This document shows, in pieces, positions 41,595 to 44,857 of a stretch of 44,857 nucleotides of DNA. How positions within the stretch are numbered: the stretch's first letter is position 1; each line of letters opens with the position of its first letter. The notes under the pieces were generated by a model. The model was not told where the DNA came from, ran no database searches, and was given only the letters and a program-made list of their open reading frames with translations. The stretch is from RCC1774 sp050330855. Its GTDB lineage: Bacteria; Cyanobacteriota; Cyanobacteriia; Thermosynechococcales; Thermosynechococcaceae. Both the position numbers and the translations under genes were made by a program. Location of the stretch: contig JBHJNL010000032.1 in assembly GCA_050330855.1 (NCBI GenBank), positions 1-44,857 on the forward strand, given 5' to 3'.

Positions 41595-42035
41595 CTACTT
41601 ATTCGCAGCATTATAGCTACCATCGTTGTAGCGATCGCCACCGCTAACCAGCGCCGCAGAAGGATCTGTGACGGTGAAGCTATCAATATTGTTATTGATG
41701 GCCTGCTTCTCAGCATCTGATAAGCCAGGGATATTGAGAATATCCTTCACACTTGAGTAGGGCGCGTTTTGAACGATTTTACCCGCCAATGTTGGGTACA
41801 TACCCTTGTATTGAGTAAACACACGCACACTGGCGTTATTTAGATCTAACTTTTGTCCGTAGTCTGTTGATAGTTTTTCATCAACGGGATTTCGATAGGT
41901 AACTGCCAGCATCGGAGACTGGGCAGACTGCCAACTCAAACCCTCTGCATGAACGGGTTGTGACCAGCCTAAAACGGCTAGACAACCGGCGAAGATAAAA
42001 CTTAAAACACCAAGGCGTCGGAAGAACGATTGCAT
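41595..42035 (-). CDS. psbU: photosystem II 12 kDa extrinsic protein PsbU
   Basis: Lumenal subunit that stabilises the oxygen-evolving complex of photosystem II. Start ATG 42035 gives a leader with a basic n-region (FFRRLG), hydrophobic core and QPVHA cleavage (about 30). The mature protein has VDEKLSTDYGQKLDLNNASVRVFTQYKGMYPTLAGKI with the helix-hairpin-helix NAPYSSVKDILNIPGL, then VTDPSAALVSGGDRYNDG at the end, as in known PsbU. A longer frame from 42074 would place 13 polar residues before the leader. The terminator at 41390-41450 lies downstream. It is the only photosystem structural gene in the window. Confidence 0.95.
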   Translation of the reverse strand: MQSFFRRLGVLSFIFAGCLAVLGWSQPVHAEGLSWQSAQSPMLAVTYRNPVDEKLSTDYGQKLDLNNASVRVFTQYKGMYPTLAGKIVQNAPYSSVKDILNIPGLSDAEKQAINNNIDSFTVTDPSAALVSGGDRYNDGSYNAANK

Positions 42036-42140
42036 ATTCTCAGGAACCTCCCTATCATTATGAGATTTCAACACAGCTCTCCATAGAGCGTATCATTTAC
42101 GACCGACTTCATTAACATAAACTTCTGAATCTCTGCCCCG

Positions 42141-43301
42141 CTACTGGGGTGGCTCCTGCAGAAAGGAGACGAGATCTTGAAATGAGCAGCCGTAGGCAGG
42201 CGTGGTTGCATCGTAGCCTTTCCACCGGACGGCATAACGTCTAAAGGGTAAAATATCGCCCCGCCACTGCTGCAGGCATTGGTAGGTCTGTGCGCCCACG
42301 GCAAGGTCGAGTCCCAACTGTTTCGTACTGGTTTCAAGCCGAAAGGCGGCATTAACGGTGTCACCGAGGGCCGTATAGTCGGGGCGATCGCTACTGCCGG
42401 TATTTCCGACCATGGCGTGTCCAGTATTGATGCCAGCACCAATTCTAAGGGGGAACGGCAGGGGGTAAGTACAGTGGAGTTGACTGGTCATGGCATTGAG
42501 GGCCTGCAGCGCCAACAGCGGCTGCTGAATGTCTTCGGCATCCACTTCCTGCGCGCCATGAATCCAGACGGCCATCACTGCATCGCCAATGTATTTGTCC
42601 ACCCAGCTTCCGTGATCTCGAATAATTTCACCGGCGCATCGAAACCAAGTTCCGACCACCTCAGACAAAAGGCGTTCCTCAAGATTATGGGTCAACCCCG
42701 TGAAGTTCCGAATATCCACCACTAGCACAGAAATAAAGCGGCGCAGATGCAGCAGCGCCGTGGCGGCCCCCTCTTCTGGTAGCGTCTTCTCGGCCTCATT
42801 AACGCGGGCAGGAGCTAGAAATTCAACATTCGTTTGCCCGAAGGTGAGAATGTCTTGATGCTGAAGCCCGACGGGGACGCTCACCCTTCGTCCATTCACG
42901 AAGGAGCCATTGTGGCTACCCAAATCAATCAGGTATAGCTCTCCTACCCCCATCTGCTGCAGCATGGCGTGGTTGCGAGACATCCACCGATCATTGAGGA
43001 CAATGGCATTGTCGGGGCCGCGCCCAATGGTCCAAAAGCTGCTGCCCTCCAGTGGGAGAAAATAATGCCCTGTCTCGGCCTGAATACAGAGGTGAGGCTG
43101 CTGTTCAAAGTCACGGGCCGTCACACCAGACGGATGTGTCCCCTTGGTTGCGAGGGTACACTCACTGATCTGCTGTTGCTGCTGCAGAATAATGTCGATC
43201 AGGTGCTCCCTCGATAAAGAGCGCAGACGCTGGGGATCAGATAAATTCAGAAGGTCTTCATTCATGCGGTAAGTGCCGCCGATCCTGGACGAGTCGGTCA
43301 T
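42141..43301 (-). CDS. FHA domain adenylate/guanylate cyclase
   Basis: A class III nucleotide cyclase of about 386 residues. A Gln-rich helix (LIDIILQQQQQI) precedes an FHA domain at about 65-165 (TIGRGPDNAIVL, SRNHAMLQ, SHNGSFVNGRRV). The cyclase domain at about 190-355 has VVDIRNFT with the first metal Asp, DKYIGDAVMAVW with the second, and ALGDTVNAAFRLET with the Asn and Arg needed for catalysis, so activity is likely. The product should be cAMP or cGMP; DKYIGD with Lys suggests cAMP. I chose ATG 43301; ATG 43265 or TTG 43337 are alternatives. A perfect hairpin lies 44 bp upstream. Confidence 0.9.
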   Translation of the reverse strand: MTDSSRIGGTYRMNEDLLNLSDPQRLRSLSREHLIDIILQQQQQISECTLATKGTHPSGVTARDFEQQPHLCIQAETGHYFLPLEGSSFWTIGRGPDNAIVLNDRWMSRNHAMLQQMGVGELYLIDLGSHNGSFVNGRRVSVPVGLQHQDILTFGQTNVEFLAPARVNEAEKTLPEEGAATALLHLRRFISVLVVDIRNFTGLTHNLEERLLSEVVGTWFRCAGEIIRDHGSWVDKYIGDAVMAVWIHGAQEVDAEDIQQPLLALQALNAMTSQLHCTYPLPFPLRIGAGINTGHAMVGNTGSSDRPDYTALGDTVNAAFRLETSTKQLGLDLAVGAQTYQCLQQWRGDILPFRRYAVRWKGYDATTPAYGCSFQDLVSFLQEPPQ

Positions 43302-43344
43302 GATGCCAGCGTTGGTCTCTAGGGTAACGCGCTCCAATTGTAGG

Positions 43345-43387
43345 GCGTTATTCCCCTGGGTCGTTAATGACCGCAGGGGAATAACGC
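43345..43387. promoter_or_regulatory. 43-nt near-perfect hairpin in the divergent cyclase promoter region
   Basis: GCGTTATTCCCCTG (43345-43358) pairs perfectly with CAGGGGAATAACGC (43374-43387). Inside, GGTC (43359-43362) pairs with GACC (43369-43372) around loop GTTAAT. Only one base, G43373, is unpaired, so 18 bp are formed. No T-tract follows on either strand. It sits between the cyclase and a divergent small-protein gene, where a terminator is not expected, so it could be an operator, an RNA element or a remnant of a small mobile repeat. Confidence 0.8.
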
Positions 43388-43481
43388 TGACTCATGATGT
43401 TCGTTAGTCACAACCTGAGACAAAGCGGGAATGCTACACTTAATAGACCTAATTAGAAACCGTTTTTACTGTACCCAAGCA

Positions 43482-43661
43482 ATGCAAGCCAATAGTCCCT
43501 CTGAGGACCCTCCTCAACCGAGTCCCATCGCCACCATTATCGGGACTGCGATCGCAACCCTAACGCTGGTCACTCCGCTCTATCTCACGGCCCACTACTC
43601 TGCCAAGGCCACCCCGCTAGCGCCCTGGTTTCAAGAAGTAGCCCCCTACCGCAGAAGCTAA
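43482..43661 (+). CDS. small single-pass membrane protein, 59 residues
   Basis: ATG 43482 opens a Pro/Ser-rich start (MQANSPSEDPPQPSP), a transmembrane helix (IATIIGTAIATLTLVTPLYLTAHYS, about 16-40) and a short tail. Small proteins of this shape are conserved beside S4-domain genes in some cyanobacteria, as far as I recall. It ends 5 bp from the convergent small S4 gene. No function is known. A longer frame from 43431 adds 17 residues without a signal. Confidence 0.55.
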   Translation: MQANSPSEDPPQPSPIATIIGTAIATLTLVTPLYLTAHYSAKATPLAPWFQEVAPYRRS

Positions 43662-43666
43662 AGGCT

Positions 43667-43855
43667 TCAGTGACTCGCCTCTTCCACCTCAAAGGACTGG
43701 TCTTGAAAGGTAACGACATCCCCGGCAAGGAGCTGACGTCCGCGCCGAGTTTCCGGTTCACCATTCACGCGAACCTCTCCCGCTTGGATGAAATATTTGG
43801 CCTGTCCACCGGTGGCGGCTAGGTTCTTAAACTTCAAGAACTGATCGAGTTTCAT
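43667..43855 (-). CDS. small S4 RNA-binding domain protein
   Basis: A 62-residue protein consisting of one S4 fold: MKLDQFLKFKNLAATGGQAKYFIQ, GEVRVNGEPETRRGRQL, then GDVVTFQDQSFEV. This matches the YbcJ/YaaA-like single-S4 group, which binds structured RNA. It follows the larger S4 gene by 15 bp on the same strand, so the two are co-transcribed. Confidence 0.85.
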   Translation of the reverse strand: MKLDQFLKFKNLAATGGQAKYFIQAGEVRVNGEPETRRGRQLLAGDVVTFQDQSFEVEEASH

Positions 43856-43870
43856 GGATGCGGCCTCTCG

Positions 43871-44650
43871 TTAGCTGTAGCGCTTGAGCGCAACGCGATA
43901 GCGCTGCTTCTTAGTGACGCTAATCTCGCCAATCTCGAGACGACCTTTGCCTCGGATCGTAATCAGATCGCCTGCCTGAAGCAGATGGCTAGACTGGGTG
44001 ACGGCTTTCCAGTTGACGCGCACATCCCCTGATACAATAAAATCCACCATTTTGCTGCGCGAAAGACCAAAGCCCGCCGATGCGATCGCATCTAATCTCA
44101 GCGAAGCCTCCACCGTCGTCATTTCTTTCTTGCGAGGTTCCCGCACCCTCAGTTCATCAAGGGAAATCACCTCCGTCTTCACCGATACCGTGCGGACTTG
44201 AGTGAGCGCCTCACAGAGGAACGTCACCATCTCTGGTGAGACGATGGCCTGGGCACCGCGTTCACCCAAGACTAAAATATCGCCCACCTTCTCGCGGACG
44301 ATACCGGTGCCCAGGACGGCCCCTAAAAAGTCTCGGTGCGTGGCGGGGTCGAACAGAAAATTACCCGCAATATTGAGGGCAACCACCTCAACCTGTTCTG
44401 CCGCTAACGGCAACTCAGCGCGCGCCAAAGCCAACCGTTGCCGCTCTGCCTGGGGGTAGCCGCCCCAGTTTAGGGTTTCAACCTCCGTGAGCGGTCCAAA
44501 GATGGCCTGTGCCTCTGCCAGCTCAGGTGGAGACAGAAAATCTGTGAGCACCACTTCCCACGTCTTCAGGGCTTGCTCTGCTTGGTCAATGACGCGAGAC
44601 ATACGTTCCTTTGACTCAACTCGCTTCAGCAACTCTGCTTTCGGTAGCAT
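43871..44650 (-). CDS. photosystem II S4 domain protein (YlmH-like)
   Basis: A 259-residue protein of the cyanobacterial and plastid photosystem II S4 group, related to YlmH. An N-terminal RNA-binding-like domain covers about 1-170 (AEAQAIFGPLTEVETLNWGGYPQAERQRL, DFLGAVLGTGIVREKVGDILV, GAQAIV). The S4 domain is at about 180-245 (EASLRLDAIASAGFGLSRSKMVDFIVSGDVRVNWK). The start is ATG 44650, supported by GGAGG eight to twelve bases upstream. The family is linked genetically to photosystem II function. It is first in a two-gene unit with the small S4 protein. A stem of 8 bp lies in its leader. Confidence 0.88.
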   Translation of the reverse strand: MLPKAELLKRVESKERMSRVIDQAEQALKTWEVVLTDFLSPPELAEAQAIFGPLTEVETLNWGGYPQAERQRLALARAELPLAAEQVEVVALNIAGNFLFDPATHRDFLGAVLGTGIVREKVGDILVLGERGAQAIVSPEMVTFLCEALTQVRTVSVKTEVISLDELRVREPRKKEMTTVEASLRLDAIASAGFGLSRSKMVDFIVSGDVRVNWKAVTQSSHLLQAGDLITIRGKGRLEIGEISVTKKQRYRVALKRYS

Positions 44651-44678
44651 CGTCTCGCCCTCCATACAGCACAAGCCC

Positions 44679-44712
44679 CTAGAGATGTAAGCAATCACAA
44701 TACAATCTCTAG
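44679..44712 (-). promoter_or_regulatory. 8-bp inverted repeat upstream of the photosystem II S4 gene
   Basis: CTAGAGAT (44679-44686) and ATCTCTAG (44705-44712) are perfect complements with an 18-bp spacer, 29 bp before the ATG at 44650 on the minus strand. It could be a leader hairpin or an operator. An S4 protein regulating its own leader would be an attractive but unproven idea. Confidence 0.45.
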
Positions 44713-44765
44713 AGGCAGGGGTTAGAACTAATCCAAGGCGTAACTACTCAGGCTATGCCTCAAAA

Positions 44766-44791
44766 GCCCTGAGAGACACTCTCAGGAAGGC
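44766..44791 (-). terminator. intrinsic terminator of the right-edge gene
   Basis: CCTGAGAG (44768-44775), loop ACA, CTCTCAGG (44779-44786), flanked by GCC and GGC. TTTT on the minus strand comes from A at 44762-44765. It begins seven bases after the stop codon of the partial gene at the right edge. Confidence 0.78.
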
Positions 44792-44797
44792 TTCTAG

Positions 44798-44857
44798 CTA
44801 GTTGGCCCCTAAGAAACGATTCTCAATTAAGTTAGTGTATGGCATCCTTATTGAGAA
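44798..44857 (-). CDS. 3' end of an unidentified gene entering from the right edge
   Basis: The minus strand reads 19 sense codons ending in MPYTNLIENRFLGAN and a TAG at 44800-44798, then the terminator at 44766-44791. The close terminator makes a real gene end likely, whereas the other two frames are broken by stops. I do not recognise the family from this tail. It is followed by the photosystem II S4 gene on the same strand, about 150 bp further on. Confidence 0.5.
   Translation of the reverse strand, partial: FSIRMPYTNLIENRFLGAN

Overview
The window is cyanobacterial chromosome. HIP1-type octamers (GCGATCGC and near variants) occur throughout. It encodes the photosystem II subunit PsbU, a photosystem II S4-domain protein, a cyAbrB regulator, a GGDEF/EAL protein and several families typical of cyanobacteria (DUF3122, DUF4336, GerMN lipoprotein, a second SSB). 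Moderate GC and compact gene spacing would suit an Acaryochloris- or Leptolyngbya-like lineage, but I cannot place it more precisely from sequence alone.

Layout. 0-2 kb: the left edge has the first codons of a minus-strand gene, then an amidoligase-like gene that looks cut short, then two neighbouring secreted proteins sharing four copies of an unnamed Tyr/Asp-Ala/Trp repeat. 2-9 kb: a TerB_N/TerB/TerB_C protein, a Yfr2-like small RNA candidate with a strong terminator, cobK, a large FHA-PAS-GAF-GGDEF-EAL protein and a methyltransferase. 9-14 kb: DUF3122, cyAbrB, a DUF4336 plus two-TM K+ channel pair (4-bp overlap), and an ExbB/ExbD pair with a proline-rich ExbD tail. 14.5-19.3 kb: a collinear four-gene unit of MBOAT O-acyltransferase, SGNH-like membrane-anchored protein, GNAT/YghO-like protein and extended SDR, probably for modification of a surface glycan or lipid. 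19.3-24.6 kb: a structured intergenic region ending in a perfect terminator, a rhomboid protease, a GerMN lipoprotein, proS, an FHA-TM protein and a HEAT-repeat protein. 24.6-33 kb: ggt, a DUF6714 protein, an SDR gene remnant, an M23 peptidase, purD, ssb, gnd, a methyltransferase, and two inverted copies of a dispersed repeat. 33-36.5 kb: the accessory, decaying part, with an RHH/RelE toxin-antitoxin pair, a HEAT-like pseudogene, a YkvA/DUF1232 cluster of small minus-strand genes and a YiiX-like pseudogene with a frameshift and a nonsense codon. 36.5-44.9 kb: an LMW phosphatase-like protein, a secreted protein, a TPR protein, nadB, psbU, an FHA-adenylate/guanylate cyclase with a very long perfect hairpin upstream, a small membrane protein, two adjacent S4 RNA-binding proteins, and at the right edge the 3' end of another minus-strand gene followed by its terminator.

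Themes. Signalling is prominent: three FHA proteins, one coupled to c-di-GMP turnover, one to cyclic nucleotide synthesis and one to the membrane. The first and third share a subfamily-specific FHA plus C-terminal extension. The rest is housekeeping metabolism (NAD, purine, corrin, pentose phosphate, translation). I see no CRISPR array, rRNA, tRNA, complete insertion sequence or prophage. The least explained items are the tandem YW-repeat secreted proteins, the 43-nt hairpin upstream of the cyclase, the putative small RNAs, and the acyltransferase operon.
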